Of a stretch of DNA of 64,000 nucleotides, positions 55,396 through 63,888 are shown piece after piece (positions within the stretch are counted from its first letter, which is position 1; every line of letters starts with the position of its first letter). The stretch is from Bradyrhizobium sp. 186. GTDB lineage: Bacteria; Pseudomonadota; Alphaproteobacteria; Rhizobiales; Xanthobacteraceae. Position numbers and translations under genes: made by a program. Where the stretch lies: NCBI RefSeq assembly GCF_023101685.1, contig NZ_CP082164.1, positions 7,564,001 to 7,628,000 of the forward strand. Reading direction: 5' to 3'. The notes under the pieces are model-generated. The model ran no database searches, had not been told where the DNA came from, and saw nothing but the letters and a program-made list of their open reading frames with translations.

Positions 55396-55521
55396 CGTCG
55401 CGGTGTCCTGCAATGCCGGGACATTCGCCCGCGACGCGCGGCTTGGATCGAGACCGTGGTGCCAGTTGACCAGTTCCAGTACACGCCGCATGTCGAGCTG
55501 GTCGCGCGGTTTACGCGGTAG
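55396..55521 (+). pseudogene. Second copy of the RNA methyltransferase 3' end
   Basis: 126 bases matching 52,647-52,791 with about 10 percent substitutions and a 19-base deletion that destroys the frame. It still ends in the same codons for VARFTR and stop. It lies directly downstream of the LysR gene, so the MFS-LysR pair sits between two direct copies. Confidence 0.85.
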
Positions 55522-55607
55522 TTTTATTGTTTGAGCATGACCTCCGCGCAAACGCGTTCCGCGTTTGTCGCGAGGGGAAACCGCTACACACTTTCCCGGG
55601 TCATGCC

Positions 55608-56201
55608 TTAGCGGCGAAGACCGCCAAAAACCGGCGACTCGCCCGGCAACATGGACGAGTTGATATCGCTGTCCATGCGCCCCGACTGCTGTTGGGTGTA
55701 ACCGACCCCGAACGACAGGCTGAGGTTGGAGGTCGGCTTGAATTCGACCCCCGCAAACGCGCCATAGCCCGGCGAGGTGCCGGAAGTGAGCGGCGCAAGC
55801 GAACTGCCAATACCGTTGACGTATTTCAGCGTGTCGAAGCCGGCGAAGAACGTGACCGGCAGGCCGCCCGCAGTCTTGTAGTTGTAACCGAGCTGCGTGC
55901 TCTCATACGAGAGCGCACTGAAATTGCCCGACGCTCCGCCTTGGCTGATGCCGTTCGAACCCGCGTTGCCGCGTTCGCTTCCGACAAAGAAACCGCTCTG
56001 AAAATTTTGGCGGCCGTCGGCAGTGAAGCTTGGAAAGTTACCGTAAGTTTCGGAGCTCTGGCCGGCACTGCCACTGAGGGCGAAAGGCCCGCCCGGTATC
56101 CAATACCTCAGGGGCGAAACTTGCGCATGAACCGGCGCTCCGCCCAGGCAAAGCACCGCGAACAGAGTTGCAAAACCACATGAACCTGCGAGTCTGAACA
56201 T
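55608..56201 (-). CDS. Exported outer-membrane beta-barrel-like protein
   Basis: 197 residues from ATG 56201. A signal peptide (MFRLAGSCGFATLFAVLCLG, cut after VHA) is followed by alternating beta-strand patterns (SALSYESTQLGYNYKTAGGL; YGAFAGVEFKPTSNLSLSFG; VGYTQQQSGRMDSD) like those of small outer-membrane porin or OmpA-type barrels. The extreme C terminus is not a canonical aromatic-ended strand, so it may be periplasmic or incomplete. Function unknown. It is convergent with the islet's right repeat. Confidence 0.65.
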   Translation of the reverse strand: MFRLAGSCGFATLFAVLCLGGAPVHAQVSPLRYWIPGGPFALSGSAGQSSETYGNFPSFTADGRQNFQSGFFVGSERGNAGSNGISQGGASGNFSALSYESTQLGYNYKTAGGLPVTFFAGFDTLKYVNGIGSSLAPLTSGTSPGYGAFAGVEFKPTSNLSLSFGVGYTQQQSGRMDSDINSSMLPGESPVFGGLRR

Positions 56202-56272
56202 TCCGGCTACCGTCAAAAAGTCCTTGGATTATACCCTCCGGACAGCAGGAATGCCAGTGAGTGGCGCCGCCC

Positions 56273-56719
56273 TCAGCCGGGCGCGCGGGCGACGTAGCCC
56301 GTCCTGAGCCCCGGCACGAATCCGCATCCCTCATAGAAGCGATGCACGCGCGGATCCTTGCGGCCGCTTTGCATCAGGACGTGGTGGCAGTCCTTGCGCC
56401 AGGCTTCAGCCAGCGCCGCCGCGACCACAGCCCGTCCATGGCCGCGCCCCTGATATTCGGGATGGGTCACGACATTTTCGAGGAAACCGTGGCCCCGGCC
56501 GGCACGCAACAGGTTCGGCGCGGTGATGAGCATACAGGTAGCGACGATTCTGTCCGCCTCTTCCGAGACCAAGACGGCGAGATCGCCGCGGGACAGTATC
56601 TGTCGCCAGATATCCGCCGCTCGCTCCAGCGGCTCGGCGGCCGCACTGACCTCCGAGACGCGAAACAGATCGAGCAGCGCGAGAAGATCGGACTCTCGAG
56701 CCCGTCTGGCGTTTCGCAT
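56273..56719 (-). CDS. GNAT-family N-acetyltransferase
   Basis: About 148 residues (ATG 56719, or 56,734). The GNAT acetyl-CoA loop is visible in FLENVVTHPEYQGRGHGRAV, followed by VAAALAEAWRKDCHHVLMQS and RKDPRVHRFYEGCGFVPGLR, the Y/F-E-x-x-G-F motif. It transfers acetyl groups to an amine of unknown identity. It is a complete single-domain protein. The neighbouring gene at 55,608 is on the same strand. Confidence 0.85.
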   Translation of the reverse strand: MRNARRARESDLLALLDLFRVSEVSAAAEPLERAADIWRQILSRGDLAVLVSEEADRIVATCMLITAPNLLRAGRGHGFLENVVTHPEYQGRGHGRAVVAAALAEAWRKDCHHVLMQSGRKDPRVHRFYEGCGFVPGLRTGYVARAPG

Positions 56720-56944
56720 ATTGCGATCCTGCATTTGACCGGTCGCTCACAATCTGGCGGCGGTGTCGTGTCGACGAATGTAACCTGATTCCCATCGCGG
56801 TCGGCGATGACCTGCGCACACTTGCTGCACGGCCATGCCGATGCCGCAGCCTCGCCCGGCGCCGATCTCCTTGCCTCGTTCGCGCCGCAACGTAAGCTGG
56901 CGTTGATCAAGGCGACGCGAGTCCGCCGGGATGGGAGGATGACG

Positions 56945-57588
56945 ATGAAATATCTGGGCCTGGCGCTGGTTGTACTGCTCACGGTGACGACCTCGGGAGC
57001 CGGCCGTGCCAGCGAGCCAATCCGCTTCGCGCCTTTGAAACCTGACGACCTCTCCCCGCCGCAGAAAGAATGGGCCGACGCGATCGCGACGCCTCCGCGC
57101 AATGCCAAAATCACCAACCCGCCCTACCGCGCCTACATCCGCAATCCGGAGCTGGCGCCAAAACTCTCGGCGATGTCGGACTATCTGCGCTGGAACTCTC
57201 GTCGCTCCCGGCGCGGCTCAGCGAATTCGCCATCCTCATCACCGCGCGGCTGTGGACGGCACACTATGAATGGTTTGCGCATTATCCGCTCGCCATGAAG
57301 GCCGGGCTCGATCCGCAGGTCGCCAAGGACATCGCGAACGGCGTGCGGCCACAGGCGATGAAGGACAACGAAGCCGCCCTCTACGACCTCGCGATGGCGC
57401 TCTATCACGACAAGAAGGTGTCTGACGAGGTCTACCGGGCGGCGCAGCAAAAGTTCGGCGAGCACGGCATCATGGATATCATCGGTCTGATCGGCTATTA
57501 CGACCTGGTCTCGATGACGCTGATCACGATGCAGGCGGAGGCGCCGAACGACAGCGTGCCGCCGCTGCCACCGCTTGCCGCCAAATAG
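56945..57588 (+). pseudogene. Carboxymuconolactone decarboxylase-family protein, exported, frameshifted
   Basis: ATG 56945, with GGGAGG 6 bases upstream, opens MKYLGLALVVLLTVTTSGAG, a signal peptide, and ITNPPYRAYIRNPELAPKLS. At about 57,195 the frame breaks, and the family core continues in another frame: LPARLSEFAILITARLWTAH, YEWFAHYPLAMKAGLDPQVA (E-x-x-x-H-x-x-x-A-x-x-x-G), then a helical end at 57,588. Homologues are CMD/AhpD-like alpha-helical proteins. One base restores the frame. Confidence 0.8.
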
Positions 57589-57600
57589 CGCCGCTCGAGT

Positions 57601-58233
57601 TCAGGCCGTCTTGTCCACCGAGGACGATGTATCGGACGGCGGATACTTCGTCACGGGCACCATGAAGGATTTGGTGCCGACCTGGTAGATGATCTTGCCG
57701 TTCTGGCCATCGTCCGTGGCGATCTGCGCCTGTCCGAACATGATGACGTTCTTGTAGACGATGCCGGTGCCCTGGCGGGTGATGCCATCGGTGGTGACGC
57801 TGACCTGGGCTTCGTTGCCGTTGACGGACAGAATGCGAAAGCTCGCGCTCTTGCCATTGTCGCTCGAATAGCCGCCCCAGCTTCCGATCAGGCGGCTGTC
57901 AGAGGCCGGCGGCGCCTGCTTCTCGAGGGACGCGGTCTGCTTGCCAGCGCCCGCTGAGGACAAGAGCACCAAGTTCTTGCCGTCCTTGGTGCCGACCGTG
58001 ACCGTGCCGAAGGTGATAAGCGCGCCACTGACCTGGCCAAAACCGCGCTCGGTGTGCCCGTTATGGGTGTACTCGACCTGCGCCCGGGCACCGCGGATGT
58101 TCACCACCTTGAAGCCGACGGCCTGGTTGTTGCCCGCCCAATTGCCCTTCCATTCACCGAGCAGAGCGCTCTGGTGATAGACGCGCTCGTTGGCTGGAGA
58201 AATCTGGCTGGTGCTCTGCGTGACGATGGCCAT
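57601..58233 (-). CDS. Hypothetical protein with two tandem homologous domains
   Basis: 210 residues made of an internal repeat. Domain 1 is LLGEWKGNWAGNNQAVGFKV with RAQVEYTHNGHTERGFGQVS and LITFGTVTVGTKDGKN. Domain 2 is LIGSWGGYSSDNGKSASFRI with EAQVSVTTDGITRQGTGIVY and VIMFGQAQIATDDGQN. Each is about 75 residues of predicted beta strands. There is no signal peptide. Function unknown; the fold may be a small barrel. Confidence 0.65.
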   Translation of the reverse strand: MAIVTQSTSQISPANERVYHQSALLGEWKGNWAGNNQAVGFKVVNIRGARAQVEYTHNGHTERGFGQVSGALITFGTVTVGTKDGKNLVLLSSAGAGKQTASLEKQAPPASDSRLIGSWGGYSSDNGKSASFRILSVNGNEAQVSVTTDGITRQGTGIVYKNVIMFGQAQIATDDGQNGKIIYQVGTKSFMVPVTKYPPSDTSSSVDKTA

Positions 58234-58410
58234 TGGATTGCTCGGCGGACCAGTTTGACAAACCCGCGTTTGTGCGCGCGCCGGTCAGCAATGTCAGGAC
58301 ATTGACGGAAACAACTGGAAACAACCGGATTAGGGCCACCCACCGATTAACGAACGGTTAAATTCAACCGGCGGTCGAAATGAGGCAAATGGCCTCATCG
58401 GGGTAGCATC

Positions 58411-59289
58411 TCAGCGTCCCCAGCGGTCCGACCAGATCTTCTCGCCGATCATGCAGCTGACGCGCGGCTCCTTGTCCGCCACCGGCACCACCGGGCGCTC
58501 CGGCGTGCGGCCCGCAACCTCCATCAAGAGTTTCGTGCGGATCGCTTCCTTGAACTTGTCGCGGTCCTTGATCGTGATCACGAAGGAGCCGGGGCCGCCG
58601 ATGACGCAGTCCTCGTAGTAGTAATCGAGATTGTCGATATCCATGGTCGAATAGGACGGCTCCTTGACCATGATCGGCAGGCCGTTGATGACGATGCCTT
58701 TCTCGACCGCGGCGTCGCGGGCCACCGTGACCGGACCGCCATTGTTGTTGGGGCCGTCGCCGGAGATGTCGATCACGCGGCGAATCCCGTGATAGGGATC
58801 CTCGTCGAGCAGCGGCATCGCAAAGCTGATCGCGCCGGAAATCGAGGTGCGCGAGGCGCGGCGGATTGGCGTCTTCATGATTTCGGCCGCGACAGCATCC
58901 GCGGTCTCCGGTCCGTCGATCAGCCGCCAGGGGATGATGATCTTCTGGTCGGTCGAGGCGGCCCACTCGAAATAGGTCACCGCGATCCTGCCGTTCGGCC
59001 CCAGCTTCAACGCCTGCAAGAATTCCTTCGACTGGATCGCCTGCGCATAGCCTTCGCGCTGGATCGCGAGCTCGTCCATGTCCATGGAGTAGGAGACGTC
59101 GACCGCGAGGACCAGCTCGACGTCGACCGTCTGCGCGTCCTTGTCGGCGGCCTGCCGCTGCGGCTGATTTTTAGGCGGCTCAAACTTCGGCGGTTCAAAT
59201 TTAGATCCTGGTGCAGCGATGCCCGCGACATCCCCTCCGGCAAGCACGCCGGCCACCAGCACAGCCCCGATCGAGAACAGCAATCGCAT
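58411..59289 (-). CDS. DUF1194 (von Willebrand A-like) exported protein
   Basis: 292 residues. A signal peptide is followed by a low-complexity stretch with a twice-repeated KFEPP. The VWA-like domain has the metal-site motif AVDVSYSMDMDELAIQREGY (D64, S66, S68), then RRVIDISGDGPNNNGGPVTV. DUF1194 proteins are alphaproteobacterial periplasmic or surface proteins of unknown role, thought to bind metal-dependent ligands. The next gene on the same strand (57,601) may or may not be cotranscribed. Confidence 0.85.
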   Translation of the reverse strand: MRLLFSIGAVLVAGVLAGGDVAGIAAPGSKFEPPKFEPPKNQPQRQAADKDAQTVDVELVLAVDVSYSMDMDELAIQREGYAQAIQSKEFLQALKLGPNGRIAVTYFEWAASTDQKIIIPWRLIDGPETADAVAAEIMKTPIRRASRTSISGAISFAMPLLDEDPYHGIRRVIDISGDGPNNNGGPVTVARDAAVEKGIVINGLPIMVKEPSYSTMDIDNLDYYYEDCVIGGPGSFVITIKDRDKFKEAIRTKLLMEVAGRTPERPVVPVADKEPRVSCMIGEKIWSDRWGR

Positions 59290-59565
59290 CGCAGTCTCCC
59301 GTCGTATGACGCGATGGTGACATGCAATCGCCTTGCCGCAAAGTACGAAGATCGCTTGCGCTTCACATTCGAGTTAGGAATTTCGTCGTTGCGCAAAGCT
59401 GCCGCCATGTCGCCACGCTCGCGCCGCTGCGCATCGATCTCTACGCGCGTCATTCCGGGGACGGCTCAAATGAGCCGAACCGGAATGACGAGTCCTGAAC
59501 AGCATCCTGGGACAGCATCCTCCCACCCTATTGTCCCGCGCGGTTTCCATGCTAGGCTGGCCGCA

Positions 59566-59634
59566 CAGATGGGGATGGAGTCCCCCGGCAACCGCTCGGC
59601 GGTCGATGATCGTAGTGGGCTGATGATTCCTGCT
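59566..59634 (+). ncRNA. Fluoride riboswitch (crcB motif)
   Basis: The conserved features of the crcB RNA are present in order: GGGGATGGAGTCCCCC (first stem with the GATGG-G loop region), AACCGC, a variable hairpin, then GCTGATGATTCCTGC, corresponding to the consensus GNUGAUGAU-NCCUAC-like segment. It is followed by alternative hairpins and two crcB fluoride-channel genes. Binding of fluoride should favour expression of the downstream operon. Confidence 0.85.
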
Positions 59635-59665
59635 CGAGGTGAGGCAATCTTTTCAGCCTCTGCCT

Positions 59666-59706
59666 TTGGCGGGAGCATGGACGAACCCGCCAATGGCGGG
59701 TTTTTT
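59666..59706 (+). terminator. Riboswitch-controlled intrinsic terminator with alternative antiterminator
   Basis: The terminator stem AACCCGCC/GGCGGGTT (59,684-59,702, loop AAT) is followed by six to seven T. The upstream TTGGCGGG (59,666-59,673) can instead pair all eight bases with CCCGCCAA (59,686-59,693). The two structures are mutually exclusive, as expected for a transcription-attenuating riboswitch. Confidence 0.8.
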
Positions 59707-59731
59707 GTTGCCTGATGACGAAGGCCGGAAC

Positions 59732-60940
59732 GTGACGACGATCAGACCGAATGCTGCGCGTGCCGGGCTTCCCAGAGGAATCTGGGTGCTCGGCTTCGTC
59801 TCGATGCTGATGGACATCTCCTCGGAGATGATCCACGCGCTGCTGCCGGTCTATCTCGTCACCGTGCTCGGCGCCTCCACGCTCACCGTCGGCTTCATCG
59901 AGGGCATCGCGGAAGCGACCGCCTCGATCACGAAGATCTTTTCCGGCGCGCTGTCGGACTGGCTCGGCCGGCGCAAGCTGCTCGCCGCGCTCGGCTACGG
60001 TCTCGCCGCCCTTACCAAGCCGCTGTTCCCGCTCGCTCCCAGCGTCGGGTGGCTGGTCGCCGCCCGCTTCGTCGACCGCGTCGGTAAAGGCATCCGCGGC
60101 GCGCCGCGCGATGCGCTGATCGCCGACATCGCGCCAGTAGGCCTGCGTGGCGCAAGCTTCGGCCTGCGGCAATCGCTCGACACCATCGGCGCCTTCATCG
60201 GGCCGCTCGCGGCGATCGGCCTGATGTGGTGGACCGCGGACAATTTTACCGCCGTGTTCTGGGTTGCGGTGCTGCCGGCGTTCCTGTCCTTCGGACTGAT
60301 CACGTTTGCGGTGAGCGAGCCGGAGCCGGACGCGGGGCAGGAGCCTGCGAAGAATCCGCTCAACACGGCAGCGATGCGGCAGCTCGGGGCGATGTACTGG
60401 CGTGTCGTGGCGGTCGGCGTCGTCTTCACGCTGGCGCGCTTCAGCGAGGCCTTTCTGATCCTGCGGGCGCAGAACATCGGGCTCAATCCGATGTGGGTGC
60501 CTGCGGTGCTGGTGCTGATGAACATCACTTACGCGCTGTCGGCCTATCCGGCCGGCGTATTGTCGGACCGCATCAACCGGACCGGCCTGCTCGCGATCGG
60601 CCTCGTCTTCCTCGCCGGGGCCGATCTTGCGCTCGCCCTGCTGCCGAGCCTTGCGGGCCTGGCGCTCGGCGTCATGCTCTGGGGCCTGCATATGGGGCTG
60701 ACGCAGGGCCTGCTCTCGGCCCTCGTCGCCGACACCGCGCCACCAAACCTGCGCGGCACCGCATTCGGCTATTTCAACCTGTTCACGGGGCTCGCACTGC
60801 TGGCCGCGAGCGTGATCGCCGGCGCGCTGTGGGACGCCTACGGCCCGGTCGGCACGTTCCTCGCCGGGCTCGGCTTCGCACTGGTCGCGCTTGCGGGGTT
60901 GTTCGTGATCGGCGATGGACTGGCAACGGAGCGCGAATGA
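59732..60940 (+). CDS. MFS transporter of the fluoride-riboswitch operon
   Basis: 402 residues from GTG 59732, the first plausible start after the terminator. About 12 hydrophobic segments; GIWVLGFVSMLMDISSEMIH near the start, GALSDWLGRRKLLAALGYGL (motif A) and RFVDRVGKGIRGAPRDALIA are distinctive and match a subfamily common in proteobacteria. Its place as first gene under a fluoride riboswitch suggests fluoride or halide handling, but that is inferred. Only 19 bases separate it from the first crcB gene. Confidence 0.85.
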   Translation: MTTIRPNAARAGLPRGIWVLGFVSMLMDISSEMIHALLPVYLVTVLGASTLTVGFIEGIAEATASITKIFSGALSDWLGRRKLLAALGYGLAALTKPLFPLAPSVGWLVAARFVDRVGKGIRGAPRDALIADIAPVGLRGASFGLRQSLDTIGAFIGPLAAIGLMWWTADNFTAVFWVAVLPAFLSFGLITFAVSEPEPDAGQEPAKNPLNTAAMRQLGAMYWRVVAVGVVFTLARFSEAFLILRAQNIGLNPMWVPAVLVLMNITYALSAYPAGVLSDRINRTGLLAIGLVFLAGADLALALLPSLAGLALGVMLWGLHMGLTQGLLSALVADTAPPNLRGTAFGYFNLFTGLALLAASVIAGALWDAYGPVGTFLAGLGFALVALAGLFVIGDGLATERE

Positions 60941-60959
60941 TGAGGGGAGACTATTCGTC

Positions 60960-61349
60960 GTGCTGAGCGGAGTGATCGCGATCGTGATCGGCAGCGTGTT
61001 CGGCGGCTGCACGCGCTATTTCGTCTCCGGCGCGATCGCGCGACGGCTGGGCGAAACCTTCCCCTGGGGCACCATGACCATCAACGTCACCGGCGCCTTC
61101 CTGATCGGCATCTTCGGGGCGCTGGCCACCCATCCCGGCTCGGTCTTCGCCTCGCCCAACCCATGGCTGTTCGCGGTCACTGGGTTCCTCGGCTGCTACA
61201 CCACCGTCTCGTCGTTCAGCCTGCAAACGCTGACGCTCGCGCGCAACGGCGAGCCGCTCGCCGCGCTCGGGAATGTTGCGTTCTCGGTCGGGCTGTGCCT
61301 CTTCGCCGTCAGTTGCGGTTTCCTCCTCGCAGACACTCTCGGAGGCTAG
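60960..61349 (+). CDS. crcB: Fluoride channel CrcB/Fluc (first copy)
   Basis: 129 residues from GTG 60960 (GAGGGGAGA upstream). Four membrane helices: VIGSVFGGCTRYFVSGAIAR, PWGTMTINVTGAFLIGIFGA, FLGCYTTVSSFSLQTLTLAR and a final helix. The N-V-T-G and Y-T-T-x-S-x-F motifs are the Fluc pore and Na-site signatures; the second phenylalanine box is F-S-L. Fluc channels are dual-topology dimers exporting fluoride. The paired second copy suggests a heterodimer. Confidence 0.92.
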   Translation: MLSGVIAIVIGSVFGGCTRYFVSGAIARRLGETFPWGTMTINVTGAFLIGIFGALATHPGSVFASPNPWLFAVTGFLGCYTTVSSFSLQTLTLARNGEPLAALGNVAFSVGLCLFAVSCGFLLADTLGG

Positions 61350-61355
61350 TCACAC

Positions 61356-61784
61356 ATGACCGTCTCCTCCTCGACCGACCGTTGGCGCAGCGCGATGCTC
61401 TATGCCTGGGTTTCCGCCGGCAGCATCGTCGGCGGGCTGACGCGCTATCTGGTCGGGCTCGCACTCGACACAGGTCCCGGCTTTCCGTTTGCGACACTCT
61501 TCATCAATGCCACGGGATCGCTGATCATCGGCTTCTACGCGACGCTGACCGGCCCCGACGGGCGTATGCTGGCGCGGCCGGAGCACCGGCAGTTCGTCAT
61601 GACCGGGTTCTGCGGCGGCTACACCACCTTCTCGGCCTTCAGCCTGGAGACCTTCCGCCTGTTCCATGGCGGCATGAAATCGACGGCGCTCGCCTATGTC
61701 GCGGCATCCGTCGTCTGCTGGCTGGTGTCGGTATCGCTCGGGCATATGATGGCGAGCCGCTACAACCGCTTGAAAAGGAGCTGA
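61356..61784 (+). CDS. crcB: Fluoride channel CrcB/Fluc (second copy)
   Basis: 142 residues from ATG 61356, starting 6 bases after the first copy's stop. It has GSIVGGLTRYLVGLALDTGP, FATLFINATGSLIIGFYATL and FCGGYTTFSAFSLETFRLFH, with N-A-T-G and Y-T-T-F-S-x-F-S. Charge distribution in the termini differs from copy 1, as in known two-gene Fluc pairs of fixed opposite topology. Confidence 0.92.
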   Translation: MTVSSSTDRWRSAMLYAWVSAGSIVGGLTRYLVGLALDTGPGFPFATLFINATGSLIIGFYATLTGPDGRMLARPEHRQFVMTGFCGGYTTFSAFSLETFRLFHGGMKSTALAYVAASVVCWLVSVSLGHMMASRYNRLKRS

Positions 61785-61786
61785 TC

Positions 61787-62128
61787 ATGCAAATTCCCAG
61801 TCAGGCAGTCTCGCTCCGGATCTTCATCGGCGAGAGCGACCATTTCGACGGTAAGCCGCTTTATGAAGCGATCGTGATCAGGGCGCGCGAGCTGCACCTC
61901 GCCGGCGCCACGGTGCTGCGCGGCCCGATGGGTTTTGGCAAGTCGAGTCGGCTGCACACCTCGAAGATCCTGCGGCTGTCGGAGGATCTGCCGCTGCTGA
62001 TCGAGATCGTCGACAGCGAGCACAACATCAACGCATTCCTGCCCATCCTGGATGGCATGATGTCGAGCGGGCTGATCACCTTGGAGAAGGTCCAGGTTCT
62101 GCAATATGGTGAGAGGACCGCACGCTGA
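61787..62128 (+). CDS. DUF190 domain protein
   Basis: 113 residues: LRIFIGESDHFDGKPLYEAI, RARELHLAGATVLRGPMGFG and LLIEIVDSEHNINAFLPILD. It is a PII-like fold. DUF190 proteins are regularly found beside crcB and are proposed to be soluble regulators or partners of fluoride channels. AAAAGGAG is 6 bases upstream of ATG 61787, and the gene begins 3 bases after crcB copy 2. Confidence 0.9.
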   Translation: MQIPSQAVSLRIFIGESDHFDGKPLYEAIVIRARELHLAGATVLRGPMGFGKSSRLHTSKILRLSEDLPLLIEIVDSEHNINAFLPILDGMMSSGLITLEKVQVLQYGERTAR

Positions 62129-62169
62129 GCACCGCGGCTGAACCGAGCCCGCCGTTTCCGGGAGGCGGA

Positions 62170-62475
62170 ATGAACGACACCGTTACCAAGCCGAAAACCA
62201 GGACGAAGACCAAGGTCGAGCGTCCGAAGCTGCACAAGGTCATCCTGATCAACGACGACTTCACGCCGCGCGAGTTCGTCACCATGATCCTGAAGGCCGA
62301 ATTCCGCATGACCGAGGATCAGGCCTACAAGGTCATGATCACCGCGCACAAGCTCGGCGCCTGCGTCGTCGCGGTCTTTACCAAGGACGTCGCCGAGACC
62401 AAGGCCACACGCGCAACGGATGCCGCCCGCACCAAGGGCTATCCGCTGCTGTTCACGACGGAGCCGGAGGAATAG
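62170..62475 (+). CDS. clpS: ATP-dependent Clp protease adaptor ClpS
   Basis: 101 residues with a basic N-terminal extension and the ClpS core: KLHKVILINDDFTPREFVTM, ILKAEFRMTEDQAYKVMITA and HKLGACVVAVFTKDVAETKA. The residues that bind N-degrons (N-D-D-x-T/x-F-V and the H-x-x-G stretch) are there. It delivers N-end rule substrates to ClpAP. Alphaproteobacteria often have two clpS copies; clpA is not adjacent, so this is probably the second type. Confidence 0.9.
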   Translation: MNDTVTKPKTRTKTKVERPKLHKVILINDDFTPREFVTMILKAEFRMTEDQAYKVMITAHKLGACVVAVFTKDVAETKATRATDAARTKGYPLLFTTEPEE

Positions 62476-62521
62476 GGCATGGGTCGGGACGCGACGATGA
62501 ATCAGCCTGATTGATCACGCT

Positions 62522-63754
62522 TCAGGCCATCACCACCGACGTCTCTTCGGCGAGCCCGTACACGCGCTGCGCCTTGGAGAATCCCGCGATCGGAAATTCG
62601 CCGAGCTCGCGCCAGCCGTCGTTGCAGACACTGGCAAAACCTTCGGACGCCACGACGGTCCGCCCTGTCCGGCCCGCGATCTTCTCCAACCTTGCCGCGA
62701 GATTGACCGCGGGGCCGATGCAGGTGAAGTCGAGCCGGTTGCCACCGCCGATATTGCCGTAGAGGATGTTGCCGACATGCAGCGCGACGCCGAAGCGGAA
62801 GCGCTCGATGACGTCGCCGACGGGATAAGCGAGCGCCCCGACGCTGGCGCGGGATTCGCGCGCCGCTTCCAGCACGCGCGAACAGACATGCGCGGCGTCG
62901 CCGACATATTCGTCGATCGGAAAAACCGCGAGCAGGCCGTCGCCCATGAATTTCAATACCTCGCCGCCATGGCCGCGGATCGCGGTCACCTGGCAGTCGA
63001 AGTAGTGGTTGAGGATCTCGACCACCGTCTCGGCCGGCAGCCGGTCCGACAGCGCGGTGAAGCCGCGCAAATCCGAGAGCCAGATCGCAGCCTGCATGGT
63101 GTCGTTATGGCCGCGGCGGATCTGGCCGCCGAGGATGCGCGCGCCGGCGCGGTTGCCGACATAGGTGTCGAGCAGCATCGCGGCGGTGCGGCGCAGGCTG
63201 ATGATCTCGCTGACGCGCGCGAGCGGCGTCATGATGGAGTGGATCGCCGCGATGTGGTTGTCGCTGAAGCCGCCGGGACGCCGCGTGGTCCAGCTACAGG
63301 CGTGAACCGAGCCGTCGAGAAACCGCATCGGCGTCGCGACGTAGTCGGTCACGCATTCGGCACGCATGTCGTCGAGGAACGGAAAGCGTTTGCTGTCGGG
63401 ATCGTCCATGCGTCCCCTGACCTCCAGCCCCTCCTCGAACACGATCCGGAGCGGGCTCTTGGCAAATTCCGGCGTGTCCAGGATCTCGAAATCGACCGTA
63501 CCGATCTCGACCTCCTGGCCCTCGCGCCAGATGAAGTTGCGGCCGAAGATCTCGGGGTGCAGCGTGCGGATGAAGATTCCGAACCGCCACAGCGGCAGGC
63601 CGGCTTCGACCAGATGTTCGCAGACATCCGCGATCATCTTGGCCGGCCCTCCTGACGACCTGGCGCCGTCGATCAGCCAGTTGATGATCCGTTGAAGCTC
63701 GGAGCTTTCCATGCCCGCATTTGCGGACGAAGTTGTGGAGCCGTCAAGCTGCAC
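62522..63754 (-). CDS. Class III adenylate/guanylate cyclase
   Basis: 410 residues (ATG 63754; ATG 63712 is an alternative). The N-terminal 200 residues form a soluble sensory domain of unknown type (VEAGLPLWRFGIFIRTLHPE). The catalytic domain has metal-binding D228 in AIWLSDLRGFTALSDRL and D272 in LKFMGDGLLAVFPIDEY, and a later CIGPAVNLAARLEKIAGRTG. It makes cAMP or cGMP in the cytoplasm. It is convergent with clpS. Confidence 0.9.
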   Translation of the reverse strand: MQLDGSTTSSANAGMESSELQRIINWLIDGARSSGGPAKMIADVCEHLVEAGLPLWRFGIFIRTLHPEIFGRNFIWREGQEVEIGTVDFEILDTPEFAKSPLRIVFEEGLEVRGRMDDPDSKRFPFLDDMRAECVTDYVATPMRFLDGSVHACSWTTRRPGGFSDNHIAAIHSIMTPLARVSEIISLRRTAAMLLDTYVGNRAGARILGGQIRRGHNDTMQAAIWLSDLRGFTALSDRLPAETVVEILNHYFDCQVTAIRGHGGEVLKFMGDGLLAVFPIDEYVGDAAHVCSRVLEAARESRASVGALAYPVGDVIERFRFGVALHVGNILYGNIGGGNRLDFTCIGPAVNLAARLEKIAGRTGRTVVASEGFASVCNDGWRELGEFPIAGFSKAQRVYGLAEETSVVMA

Positions 63755-63888
63755 GGAGGACTAATGATGCCCCGTGAGGAAACAGTGACATGGATCTCTC
63801 GGCCGTCATCGTCGGCGCCCCGGCCATTTCAACCGGGACGCCGCGGGTTGTCGTTCATGCGGTTGGTCCTCGACGACCTGTGCCGGTC

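Noticed and set aside
59552..61012. 486-codon minus-strand frame over the MFS gene
   Set aside because: Antisense of the MFS gene and the riboswitch; the composition is Arg/Gln/Glu-rich noise.
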